DNA of 9,060 nucleotides from Acidimicrobiaceae bacterium (lineage in GTDB: Bacteria > Actinomycetota > Acidimicrobiia > Acidimicrobiales > RAAP-2). Location of the stretch: contig JAUTXB010000022.1 in NCBI GenBank assembly GCA_030838245.1, positions 1-9,060 of the forward strand, in the 5' to 3' direction. How positions within the stretch are numbered: the stretch's first letter is position 1; each line of letters opens with the position of its first letter. The notes under the pieces were generated by a model. The model saw only the letters and a list, made by a program, of their open reading frames with translations, made no database searches and was not told the origin of the DNA. The position numbers were made by a program, and so were the translations under genes. Shown piece by piece: positions 1 to 5,960 of this stretch.

Positions 1-1
1 C

Positions 2-730
2 CACTACCAGATCGGCTCGCTCGAAGAGGAGCCCCACCTGCTGGCCAACCACCTCGTGGCCGAGGGCTGCCGCCGGCTGGTGCTGGTCCAGGACCAGTCG
101 CCCATCGGCGCCCGGTACGGGCAGTTCTTCGAGGACGCGGTCATGCGCCTCGGCCTCCAGATCACGGCCAAGTCCCTCATATCGCCGGTCACCACCGACC
201 TGACCGCCACCGTGGCCGACCTTCGCCGGCAGGAGACGGACGCGCTGGTGTACCTGGGGCTCGGCCTTTCCGCCGGCGCGCTCGGCCGCGCCCTCACCGC
301 CGCCGACTGGCGCCCCAGGGTGGTGGCCAACTCTGCCCTCATGTTCGGCTACGCCTACCCCGAATGGGTGGCCGACTGGGAGGGCTGGACGTACGTCGAC
401 GCCTGGTCCGAGCAGAATCCTCGCCTCGCCGCCCTGCTCGCCGACCGCAGCGACGGGGACACGGTGTTCCCGATGACCGTAGCTTCGGGCGACGACATGG
501 GCCGGCTGTTGGTCGAGGGCCTGGCCGGTGCCGAGATCCTGACCCGGGCGGGGGTCAAAGATGCGCTCGAGCGGGTGAAGTGCCTGCCGGCGACGCTGGG
601 CACCCCGGGCACGACCATGGGGTTCGGCCAGTGGGAGCGCTCCGCGCTGAAAGGCGGCTTCCTCGTCCTGCGCCGTTGGGAGAACGGCCACTCCGTTGTA
701 GTGAACCCGCTACCGGAGGGTGCCGGCTAG
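2..730 (+). CDS. ABC transporter substrate-binding protein, C-terminal part (5' truncated)
   Basis: This is the C-terminal ~242 residues of a protein resembling the branched-chain amino acid type (Peripla_BP_6, LivK-like) solute-binding proteins. The frame is open from base 2, so the GTG at 56 is probably internal and the true start lies outside the window. Family-like features include a Rossmann-type segment around the VAEGCRRLVLVQDQSPIGARYG stretch, which resembles the strand and glycine/tyrosine turn that opens the second lobe. An alternating alpha/beta pattern follows, with ATVADLRRQETDALVYLGLG matching the usual 'D..A.V..G' helix-strand. The C-terminus (GQWERSALKGGFLVLRRWENG) matches the closing strand where these proteins usually end in a substrate description followed by 'v.rwegG'. 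The signal or lipobox region is off the edge and no permease is visible, so the substrate and even a transport role are inference. The stop TAG at 728-730 lies inside a 12-bp palindrome. Confidence 0.75.
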   Translation, partial: HYQIGSLEEEPHLLANHLVAEGCRRLVLVQDQSPIGARYGQFFEDAVMRLGLQITAKSLISPVTTDLTATVADLRRQETDALVYLGLGLSAGALGRALTAADWRPRVVANSALMFGYAYPEWVADWEGWTYVDAWSEQNPRLAALLADRSDGDTVFPMTVASGDDMGRLLVEGLAGAEILTRAGVKDALERVKCLPATLGTPGTTMGFGQWERSALKGGFLVLRRWENGHSVVVNPLPEGAG

Positions 731-758
731 CCGGTTCCGGTCACGCAGAGCTAGCCGG
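723..758. terminator. Inverted repeat at convergent gene ends, possible bidirectional terminator
   Basis: The arms CCGGCTAGC (723-731) and GCTAGCCGG (750-758) are perfect 9-bp complements with an 18-base loop. The left arm is also part of a perfect 12-bp palindrome, CCGGCTAGCCGG (723-734), which contains the TAG stop of the upstream gene. The element lies between two converging genes, where a two-way terminator is expected. There is no T-tract on either side, so a canonical intrinsic terminator is not shown. Function is inferred from position and stem alone. Confidence 0.4.
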
Positions 759-780
759 TCAGGCGGTTGCCCGGTCAGGC
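755..780. repeat. 10-bp direct repeat over the amidohydrolase stop
   Basis: CCGGTCAGGC occurs at 755-764 and again at 771-780, a spacing of 16. The second copy contains the amidohydrolase stop (complement of TCA at 775-777). A second pair, GCTAGCCGGT at 726-735 and 750-759, lies next to it. The junction therefore looks built from small duplications. Confidence 0.7.
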
Positions 781-1980
781 AGCAGCGGAGCCGAATCCCA
801 TGAGCCGGTTCAAGTTGCCGCCCATGACCAACTCCACGTCCTTTTCGGGCAGGCCTTCGAGGTCGTCGACGAACGTGATGGGGTCGGACATGCCCTCGGG
901 GTGGGGGTAGTCCGAGCCGAAGAGCACGCGGTCAGCACCGAGCAGCTCGATCAGGCCCTTCGGGTCCTCCTCGTGGAACGGGTGGACGTAGATGTTGCGC
1001 TTGAACACGTCGACCGGGTTCTCATCGAAGGAATTCGGGCTCGAGATCCATGCGTGCTCCATGTCGGCGATGAGCGGGCGCACCCAGTTGCTGCCGTTCT
1101 CGACCGGCGTGAAGCGCAGGGTCGGAAAGCGCGAGCACAGTCCGTGGCCGACCAGCGAGGCCACGGTGTCGATGATGGGACGGCCCTGATGGCCGGTGAT
1201 GGCGGCGAAACCCGACACGCCCTTGAACGGCAGCATCTCACCGTCGCGCACGCCCTCCCACTCGTTGGTGTAGCGCTGGTAGCCGCTGTCCGAGGAGTGC
1301 ATGCCGACCAGGATGTCGGCCTCGGCCACCTTGGCCCAGAACGGGTCGAACTCGGGTAGGGCCATGGACCGCGGACCCATGAAGCCCGGGACCGGCGCCG
1401 GGCGGACCAGGATGATCCGGGCTCCCCGCTCGAGCACCCACTCCAGCTCCTTGATCGCCTCTTCCATGATGCACATGGTGATGACGGGCACGGGGAAGAT
1501 CCGGTCCTCGTAGTTGAAGGTCCAGTGCTCGTGCATCCACTGGTTCAGTGCGTGGACGACAGCGTGGGTGGCCGGCGGGTTGTCCCGGAGGCGCTCCTCG
1601 AGCAGGCTGGCCAGCGTGGGCCACATAAGAGCCCGGTCCAGGCCGAGCTCGTCCATCAGCTTCAGGCGCGGCTCGGGGTCCTTGAACCCGGGCAGGGCGC
1701 GGATCCCCTTGCCCAAGATCTCCCGGCGGGACTTGCCCTCGGGGTTCCCGATCTTGAAGAACTCTTCTTGCGCCCCCGGCGCGGCCACCACCTCGAAGGT
1801 GGGATTGGGGATGTAATCGCTGATGCGGTTGTTCACCGCGATCTTGGTGCGCCCGTTAACCTCGACATACTTGATGAGGCCCTCGTATTCGGGCGGCAGG
1901 TACTGGGTGAACGCATCCGGCGTCTCGTACATGTGGTTGTCGGCGTCGAACACCGGGAAGTCGAGATCTCGTGACGGCAT
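775..1980 (-). CDS. Amidohydrolase family protein (Amidohydro_2 / ACMSD-like metal-dependent hydrolase)
   Basis: A complete 401-residue protein of the Amidohydro_2 superfamily, TIM-barrel enzymes that hydrolyse or decarboxylate small carboxylated or ring substrates with one metal ion, probably in the cytoplasm (no signal peptide). Visible family marks are FDADNHMYE at residues 11-19, the DxDxH version of the N-terminal metal motif (D14, H16); H228 in VGMHSSD, a likely metal ligand; E294 in TPVENGSNW, where ACMSD-like enzymes often carry a histidine or glutamate; and LFGSDYPHPEG (353-363) with D357, the conserved C-terminal acidic residue, followed by the usual 'n..rl.gf' ending. The length fits the ~380-420 residue actinobacterial subfamily. 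The ATG at 1980 is preceded by AAGGAGG with about nine bases of spacing. It lies 130 bases downstream of the isomerase gene with its own putative promoter, so it may be transcribed separately. The substrate is unknown; a role with the CoA-ester genes is inference from proximity. Confidence 0.88.
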   Translation of the reverse strand: MPSRDLDFPVFDADNHMYETPDAFTQYLPPEYEGLIKYVEVNGRTKIAVNNRISDYIPNPTFEVVAAPGAQEEFFKIGNPEGKSRREILGKGIRALPGFKDPEPRLKLMDELGLDRALMWPTLASLLEERLRDNPPATHAVVHALNQWMHEHWTFNYEDRIFPVPVITMCIMEEAIKELEWVLERGARIILVRPAPVPGFMGPRSMALPEFDPFWAKVAEADILVGMHSSDSGYQRYTNEWEGVRDGEMLPFKGVSGFAAITGHQGRPIIDTVASLVGHGLCSRFPTLRFTPVENGSNWVRPLIADMEHAWISSPNSFDENPVDVFKRNIYVHPFHEEDPKGLIELLGADRVLFGSDYPHPEGMSDPITFVDDLEGLPEKDVELVMGGNLNRLMGFGSAAA

Positions 1981-2110
1981 GTGAACACCCCTCCTTGTTC
2001 GTCCGCCTGGCGCCGTCTCGTGCTCGTCTGATCGGCAACGGTCGGGCGGCGGATCGGTTAACAGTTGTTTTCCCTACTGTATCAGCGCTCGACGCCGCAC
2101 AAATTGCCGA
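1981..2110 (-). promoter_or_regulatory. Upstream region of the amidohydrolase: putative promoter, operator-like repeat and RBS
   Basis: Reading the minus strand, TTTGTG (complement of 2098-2103) and TACAGT (complement of 2076-2081) sit 16 bases apart and could be -35 and -10 boxes, giving a leader of about 85-90 bases. An inverted repeat ACAGT-N10-ACTGT (2061-2080) overlaps the proposed -10 and would suit a dimeric repressor. This AT-richer patch stands out against its surroundings. AAGGAGG lies about nine bases before the ATG. The boxes are matched by eye only. Confidence 0.4.
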
Positions 2111-2926
2111 TCAGTCCTGCACGAGGCCCTCGAGGTGCTCGTAGGAACGGCGAACGGCGTCCTCGTACCCCTCGGTCTCGATGGCCGCTCCGAGAATCTC
2201 GATCTCGAAAGGTCCCGTGAACCCGGCGGCCACGGCCGCACCCATCAGGGGCCCGAGTGGGATCTCGCCGTCCCCAGGGACCAGGCGCTCGAGGACCGGC
2301 CCGGCAAAGGCCAAGTCGGCCACCTGGAACAGCGCAATGCGGGACGCGCCGGCGGCCAACAGGCCGGGGAGATCGGGTTCCCACCACACGTGTGTCGTAT
2401 CGGGCACCACCCACAGGTCGAGCTCGCAGGCGAGGGCCAGCCCGTCGCGCAGGGTGTGCACGAAGCCGAGGTGGGCGAACTGGGGACGGGTGGGCTCGAC
2501 GGCGACCCGCACGCCCCGAGGTCGGGCCGCGGCCACGATCGGCTCGATGGCCCGGGAGAACCGGTCGACGGCCCACTCGTAGCTCTGCCCACGAGCCGAT
2601 CCCCCGGCGGTCGGCAGCGTGTGAGCTCCCAGGCGCTGTGCCGTCTCGACCGCCAGGACCATCGACTCGCGGACCTCGGCCCATCCCGACTCGTCGGTGA
2701 GGTCGAATGCCGCGCCGGGCAGAACCCCGTCGACGTGGAGGTGGCGGCCGACGATCTCGTCCATGGCCTGGTCCAGCCCGGCTTCGATCAACTTGGGCAG
2801 GAACAGCGTCACCCGGCGGATGTCCAGTCGCTCGTAGAGGTCGAGGTCCTGCCGCAACGACCAGCTCTGGGTGGACAGCGAGCTCACCGAGAACCGGGGG
2901 TCCCATCTTCTCGCTCTTCGCTCCAT
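2111..2926 (-). CDS. Xylose-isomerase-like TIM-barrel protein (sugar phosphate isomerase/epimerase family)
   Basis: A 271-residue protein of the AP_endonuc_2 / xylose-isomerase-like TIM-barrel superfamily, whose members isomerise or epimerise sugars and inositols or dehydrate keto-sugars with a divalent metal. Likely metal ligands in family order are E144 (VAVEPTRP), D176 and H179 (VPDTTHVWW), the FQVAD strand (200-204) where the family often has a histidine or glutamine, and E241/E243 in PFEIEILG. The PGDGEIPLG loop (217-225) is a recognisable family turn. The length is typical. The start ATG at 2926 has only GAGGG two bases away, a weak and closely spaced Shine-Dalgarno. It follows the second isomerase-like gene by 37 bases that consist largely of 16-bp tandem repeats, and is probably co-transcribed with it and the ligase. 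It is a divergent neighbour of that gene, not a recent duplicate. The substrate is unknown. Confidence 0.8.
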   Translation of the reverse strand: MERRARRWDPRFSVSSLSTQSWSLRQDLDLYERLDIRRVTLFLPKLIEAGLDQAMDEIVGRHLHVDGVLPGAAFDLTDESGWAEVRESMVLAVETAQRLGAHTLPTAGGSARGQSYEWAVDRFSRAIEPIVAAARPRGVRVAVEPTRPQFAHLGFVHTLRDGLALACELDLWVVPDTTHVWWEPDLPGLLAAGASRIALFQVADLAFAGPVLERLVPGDGEIPLGPLMGAAVAAGFTGPFEIEILGAAIETEGYEDAVRRSYEHLEGLVQD

Positions 2927-2934
2927 GTCCCTCG

Positions 2935-2974
2935 GCCCGCCAGATCCTCAGCCCGCCGGATCCTCAGGCCGCCA
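2935..2974. repeat. 16-bp tandem repeat (2.5 copies) between the two isomerase-like genes
   Basis: GCCCGCCAGATCCTCA (2935-2950) is followed directly by GCCCGCCGGATCCTCA (2951-2966), one mismatch in 16, then the partial unit GGCCGCCA (2967-2974). The array fills most of the 37-base gap and contains the stop codon of the upstream minus-strand gene (complement of TCA at 2964-2966). It looks like a slippage or duplication product. Copy number could alter the distance between stop and next start. Confidence 0.85.
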
Positions 2975-3611
2975 GCAGCGGTCGGACCCGGTCGGCCAGT
3001 GCCACACAGTGGCCCAGTGGATCATCAAGCGGGAGGCCGAGGTCGGGGAGGTCGAAGTACTCCACGCTGAACAGCCCCTCGTAGCCGAGGGCTGCGAATC
3101 CGTCGACCACGGCGGCAAAGTCCACGTCCCCCTCCTCGTCCGGGTGGAGCTGGGCCTGGCCGGGGCGGGCCTGGCGCAACTGGACGTGTCCGGCCAGGTC
3201 GGCCACCTCGAGCGGGTCGTAGCCGCAGAACACCGCCCACCCCGTGTCGAGCGTGATCCGGAGCCCGGGCACTTCCTCGCACATGGCGCGGATGGCCACC
3301 GCGCTGTCGAGCACCGAGCGAGGGCCAGGTTCGACCCGGAGGTCGGGCTGCTGGCGTAGGAGAGTGACGCACTCGTCCCACGTGCACGCACGGGGCAGCC
3401 GGCAGGTGCATCCCGTCTGGGGGGCCGGACCGTTGCGGTCGCCGACGGCGATGGCCAGCGGCTCACCGACGCCGTCGGCCAGCCGGTCCACGGCAATGTC
3501 GAGATGGTCGAAGCCGAGGGCGGCAGCCCGTCGCGCCGCCTCGGGCAGCGGGCAGCCGAGGCCGAAGGCGACGCTCACGATTCCCAGTCGACGCTCCGAT
3601 GCCGTCACCAT
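2964..3611 (-). CDS. Short xylose-isomerase-like TIM-barrel protein (sugar phosphate isomerase/epimerase family)
   Basis: A 215-residue protein of the same superfamily as its downstream neighbour, with little obvious sequence in common beyond the fold. The opening 'LGIVSVAFG' strand, the AAALGFDHLDIAVD motif (29-42) with the substrate-side acidic residue, E94 (LRVEPGP), D122 (TLDTGWAVF), the GHVQLRQARPG strand (141-151), the DEEGDVDF loop (158-165) and E184 (FSVEYF) reproduce the family order of metal ligands. It is clearly shorter than the usual 260-290 residues. The loss lies between the second strand and E94, where a barrel strand-helix pair seems missing or replaced by a Cys-rich stretch (CTCRLPRACTWDEC). 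I chose ATG 3611 because AGGGG sits about six bases upstream; an in-frame GTG at 3617 would add two residues. It begins 19 bases after the ligase stop, so it is very likely in the same operon. Confidence 0.75.
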   Translation of the reverse strand: MVTASERRLGIVSVAFGLGCPLPEAARRAAALGFDHLDIAVDRLADGVGEPLAIAVGDRNGPAPQTGCTCRLPRACTWDECVTLLRQQPDLRVEPGPRSVLDSAVAIRAMCEEVPGLRITLDTGWAVFCGYDPLEVADLAGHVQLRQARPGQAQLHPDEEGDVDFAAVVDGFAALGYEGLFSVEYFDLPDLGLPLDDPLGHCVALADRVRPLLAA

Positions 3612-3630
3612 GCCCACCCCTGCAGTGTCC

Positions 3631-5085
3631 TCATCGCTCGGACTGTACCGGCGATGCCGGCGATCGCTCTGTCGAGGCCAGTGCCCACTCCACCAGCATG
3701 CCCCGCTGGACCTGCCGGGTCGCCCCCGTTCGAGGAAGGGTGTCGACCACCATCAGTCGGCGGGGGTGCTTGAAGCCGGCCAAGCGGCCCTCGCAGTGGC
3801 GCCGAACGGTGGCGAGGTCCAACCACCGCCCTGGCTCGAGCACGACGAAGGCGGTGATCAGCTCACCCCAGTCGTCGTCCGGCACCCCGGCCACCGCGGC
3901 ATCGGCCACACCGGGAACGGTGAGCACGACGTTGTCCACCTCCGCCGGTGCCACCGTCTCCCCTCCTGTGCGGATGACCTCTCTGGCCCGACCCACGATG
4001 GAGTAGAACCCCTCGTCGTCCCGCTCGGCCAGGTCGCCGGTGTGGAACCAGCCGTCGACTAGCGCGACCGCCGTGGCCTCGGGGTCCCGGAAGTACCCGT
4101 TCATGAGCACCGGGTTGCGGACCAACAGCTCGCCGTCTTCGGCCAGGCGGACCTGACAACCCAGTGCCGGTGGACCCACCGAATCGGGCTTGCGCTGGAC
4201 GTCCTCGGGCCACAGCCGACAGACGCTGCCGGCTTCGGTCGACCCGTAGGTGACAGACGTCTCGGTCCCCGGGAAGGTCCGGGCGATGGCCGACAGGAGC
4301 TCGGGGGTGGTCGAAGAGGTCCCGGTGTCGCAGTAGCGCAGGCAGGACAAGTCGTAGGGAGTGCGGTCGGCCTCGATGATTCGTCGCCACACCGCGGGGA
4401 TGGCGTAGAGCCGTACCGCCCGTCGCTCGTGCACCGCGGCCAGGAGGGCATCGGCCTCGGCACGCTCGACGTAGACAACCTCGTCGGCAGACGTCCACAC
4501 GGTCATGGGTCCGTACCAGCCGGCCATATGGAACTGGGGGAACATGCACACCACCGCGCCGGACGGCCACATGGAGGCGTCCCCGAGAATGCGGAGCCGC
4601 GATGCTCGATGGGAGAGCTCGACGCCTTTCGGCCGACCCGACGACCCGCTGGTGAAGAAGATGACATGGGGATCGTTCTCGTCGATGTGAGGCGGTGAGA
4701 TGCCGGTGGCGACCGGCGCGGCCAGCAGGGCGGCGAGGTTCACCTGACCGGCGTGGCTGTCATCGCCCACCACCAGGGCCGGATCGGCCTGGTCGAGAAG
4801 CTGGGCCGCTTCCTCGGAGGTGAAGTGGGGGTTCATGGGCACGCATACCGCTCCCAGCCGGGCCACGGCGAACCACAGGGCGATGGCATCGAGGGAGGTG
4901 TCCCCCCACCAGACCACCCGGTCACCGCTTCCGATCCGGCGGTTCGACAGCGCCCGGACGAGCTGTTCGCTGGCCGCATCGAGCTGGGCGTAGGTGACGC
5001 GCCGGTCGCCCATCGACGCGGCAACGCGTCCAGGGGCACGGCCGGTGGTCACCGAGACGACATCGCCGATACGCAGGGGCTCCAC
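3631..5085 (-). CDS. AMP-dependent acyl-CoA synthetase/ligase (class I adenylate-forming), altered A10 motif
   Basis: A 484-residue ANL-superfamily enzyme expected to activate a carboxylic acid with ATP and CoA. Core motifs are present: A3 phosphate loop FFTSGSSGRPKGVELSH (143-159), A5 YGSTEAGSV (280-288), A7 GWFHTGD (345-351) and A8 GFYSIVGRAREVIRTGGE (359-376), in which the usual GRxKD reads GRARE. The A10 segment reads LPRTGATRQVQRGML (450-464): the expected Gly-Lys is Arg-Gln and the motif is one residue longer, so the adenylation lysine appears absent. Flanking residues remain in frame. The protein is shorter than the 500-560 usual for acyl-CoA ligases, mainly in the N-terminal half. The GTG at 5085 is fixed as the earliest start by an in-frame TGA two codons upstream, and GGAGGAG sits six bases before it. 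First gene of the likely operon with the two isomerase-like genes; divergent from the TetR gene. The substrate is unknown; full catalytic competence is uncertain. Confidence 0.9.
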   Translation of the reverse strand: MEPLRIGDVVSVTTGRAPGRVAASMGDRRVTYAQLDAASEQLVRALSNRRIGSGDRVVWWGDTSLDAIALWFAVARLGAVCVPMNPHFTSEEAAQLLDQADPALVVGDDSHAGQVNLAALLAAPVATGISPPHIDENDPHVIFFTSGSSGRPKGVELSHRASRLRILGDASMWPSGAVVCMFPQFHMAGWYGPMTVWTSADEVVYVERAEADALLAAVHERRAVRLYAIPAVWRRIIEADRTPYDLSCLRYCDTGTSSTTPELLSAIARTFPGTETSVTYGSTEAGSVCRLWPEDVQRKPDSVGPPALGCQVRLAEDGELLVRNPVLMNGYFRDPEATAVALVDGWFHTGDLAERDDEGFYSIVGRAREVIRTGGETVAPAEVDNVVLTVPGVADAAVAGVPDDDWGELITAFVVLEPGRWLDLATVRRHCEGRLAGFKHPRRLMVVDTLPRTGATRQVQRGMLVEWALASTERSPASPVQSER

Positions 5086-5097
5086 CGATCACTCCTC

Positions 5098-5114
5098 CGG
5101 GCCGTCGGGGCCCG
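5098..5114. promoter_or_regulatory. Hairpin/inverted repeat abutting the ligase Shine-Dalgarno
   Basis: CGGGCC (5098-5103) and GGCCCG (5109-5114) are perfect complements around a five-base loop. On the minus strand the stem ends at the first G of GGAGGAG (complement of 5092-5098), the ligase ribosome binding site. It could be an RNA hairpin that limits ribosome access or an operator of the divergent TetR protein. Both readings are inference. Confidence 0.4.
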
Positions 5115-5115
5115 C

Positions 5116-5175
5116 TCATTCCTTCAGCTCGATGAGCGCCTCGCCGTACCGCATGCGAGCCAGCTGCGAAAACAC
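5116..5175 (-). CDS. Possible 19-residue leader peptide upstream of the acyl-CoA ligase
   Basis: A short frame on the minus strand starts at GTG 5175, reads VFSQLARMRYGEALIELKE and ends with TGA (5118-5116), 30 bases before the ligase start. Sixteen of 19 codons end in G or C, which fits coding use in this genome, and the tail is amphipathic. Only one base separates its stop from the hairpin at 5098-5114, which in turn touches the ligase Shine-Dalgarno, so a translating ribosome could influence ligase initiation. No clear Shine-Dalgarno precedes the GTG. The frame stays open further upstream, antisense to the TetR gene, so it may instead be the tail of a decayed gene or chance. Low confidence. 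Confidence 0.25.
   Translation of the reverse strand: MFSQLARMRYGEALIELKE
5140..5159. promoter_or_regulatory. Operator-like inverted repeats in the divergent region
   Basis: Within the 112-base region between the divergent ligase and TetR genes, CTCGC (5140-5144) and GCGAG (5155-5159) form an inverted repeat with ten bases between, overlapping a perfect 8-bp palindrome CGCATGCG (5150-5157). GCTC-GAT-GAGC lies nearby at 5127-5137. A TetR dimer commonly binds such symmetric sites next to its own promoter. Which repeat, if any, is the operator cannot be decided by eye. Confidence 0.3.
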
Positions 5176-5183
5176 CGATCGTC

Positions 5184-5189
5184 TACACT
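5184..5189 (+). promoter_or_regulatory. Putative -10 box of the TetR gene (leaderless type)
   Basis: TACACT fits the actinobacterial TAnnnT -10 pattern and ends eight bases before the GTG at 5198, so transcription would begin at or within a base or two of the start codon. There is no Shine-Dalgarno between the box and the GTG, which agrees with a leaderless message. No convincing -35 was found. Confidence 0.4.
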
Positions 5190-5197
5190 TCGGCGGC

Positions 5198-5884
5198 GTG
5201 ACGAAGAAAAAGACGGCTGCGGTCAGTGTCGTAGATCCTACGGCCTCCCGCACGGTATCTCTAGGAAACGGAAAACCACCAGCAGGGGGTCATCCAGACG
5301 GCGACCGCGAGGTGGAGCTGCTGATCTCGGCCACGTTGGCGGTTGCCGCCCGCCGGGGCACCATCGAGCCCTCTGTGCGCGAGATCCTCGAGGAAGCAGG
5401 GCTGTCGACCAAGGCGTTCTACCGCCATTTCCGCTCCAAGGACGATCTCTTGCTGGTCTCGCTGGAGGAGGGCTGTCGAGTTCTGGTGGAGTACCTCGAG
5501 CATCGGATGAGCGCCGCTTCCGATCCCTTGGACAAAGTCGGCGCTTGGATCGACGGGTTCGTGCGCCAAGCCGTCAATCCCTCGGCCGCCCGACGCACCC
5601 TTCCTTGGACGCTCGGCGCCAGCCGGCTGGCCACCCTCTTCCCCGAGGAATTCGACCAGAACCCGGCCCGCGTCATGGCGCCGCTCCAGCGCGAGATCGC
5701 CAACGCCGTCAAGGACGGATCGGGCAAGTCCCCCGATCCCACCCGCGACGGCCGGCTCATCTACGCCTACACCGTGGACACCGTTCGCTCCAACCTCATC
5801 AACAACACGGTCCCCAATGCCCGTACCGTCCGACACCTCATCAACTTTGCCCACCGTGCCCTGGGAGCAGACAACAAGGGTTAG
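5198..5884 (+). CDS. TetR/AcrR family transcriptional regulator
   Basis: A 228-residue TetR-type repressor. The N-terminal DNA-binding domain runs from about residue 38 to 85, with the helix-turn-helix VREILEEAGLSTKAFYRHFRSKDDLL (60-85), including the hallmark 'G.S...fY.hF.sKddLl'. The rest is an all-helical ligand-binding and dimerisation domain. It carries a basic, probably disordered N-terminal tail of ~37 residues (TKKK followed by Ser/Pro/Gly-rich sequence), longer than usual. I chose GTG 5198 because it directly follows a TACACT box. ATG 5153 in the same frame would add 15 residues but lies upstream of that box and lacks a ribosome binding site; the open frame further upstream runs antisense to the ligase and is not credible. 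Divergent orientation from the ligase suggests it controls that operon and itself; the acyl-CoA dehydrogenase and CoA-transferase beyond it may also be targets. The ligand is plausibly an acyl-CoA, by inference. Confidence 0.88.
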   Translation: MTKKKTAAVSVVDPTASRTVSLGNGKPPAGGHPDGDREVELLISATLAVAARRGTIEPSVREILEEAGLSTKAFYRHFRSKDDLLLVSLEEGCRVLVEYLEHRMSAASDPLDKVGAWIDGFVRQAVNPSAARRTLPWTLGASRLATLFPEEFDQNPARVMAPLQREIANAVKDGSGKSPDPTRDGRLIYAYTVDTVRSNLINNTVPNARTVRHLINFAHRALGADNKG

Positions 5885-5905
5885 CCCGCTCGTCGACCGA
5901 ATCCG

Positions 5906-5960
5906 GCGGCCTCGATGTAGTCAGAGTCCTCGATGTGCGGCCTCGATGTAGTCAGAGTCC
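5906..5960. repeat. 24-bp perfect direct repeat at the TetR/acyl-CoA dehydrogenase junction
   Basis: Bases 5906-5929 and 5937-5960 are identical over 24 bases, a spacing of 31. The 8-mer CTCGATGT occurs a third time between them (5929-5936). The second copy contains the acyl-CoA dehydrogenase stop codon (complement of TCA at 5952-5954), so the gene end was duplicated into the convergent intergenic region. Confidence 0.95.

Noticed and set aside
364..1359. Long plus-strand open frame (331 codons) across the amidohydrolase
   Set aside because: It is antisense to a protein with clear family motifs, joins two gene ends, and its Arg/Gly/Val-rich product has no recognisable domain. High GC content lowers stop frequency on both strands.
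2135..3070. Plus-strand open frame over the 271-residue isomerase-like gene
   Set aside because: Antisense shadow; the opposite strand carries the ordered metal-ligand motifs.
3690..3735. Frameshift as the explanation of the altered A10 motif in the ligase
   Set aside because: Residues on both sides (DTLPRT and VQRGMLVEW) are in the same frame and family-like; shifting one base gives no better GK motif and destroys the C-terminus.
4994..5197. N-terminal extension of the TetR protein into the ligase gene
   Set aside because: It would overlap the divergent gene by about 90 bases, has Ser/Arg/Pro-rich sequence with no domain, and passes the TACACT box that fits GTG 5198.
5906..5960. The 24-bp repeats as a CRISPR or attachment site
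   Set aside because: Only two copies with a 7-base spacer, one inside a coding end, and no integrase, transposase or cas gene nearby.
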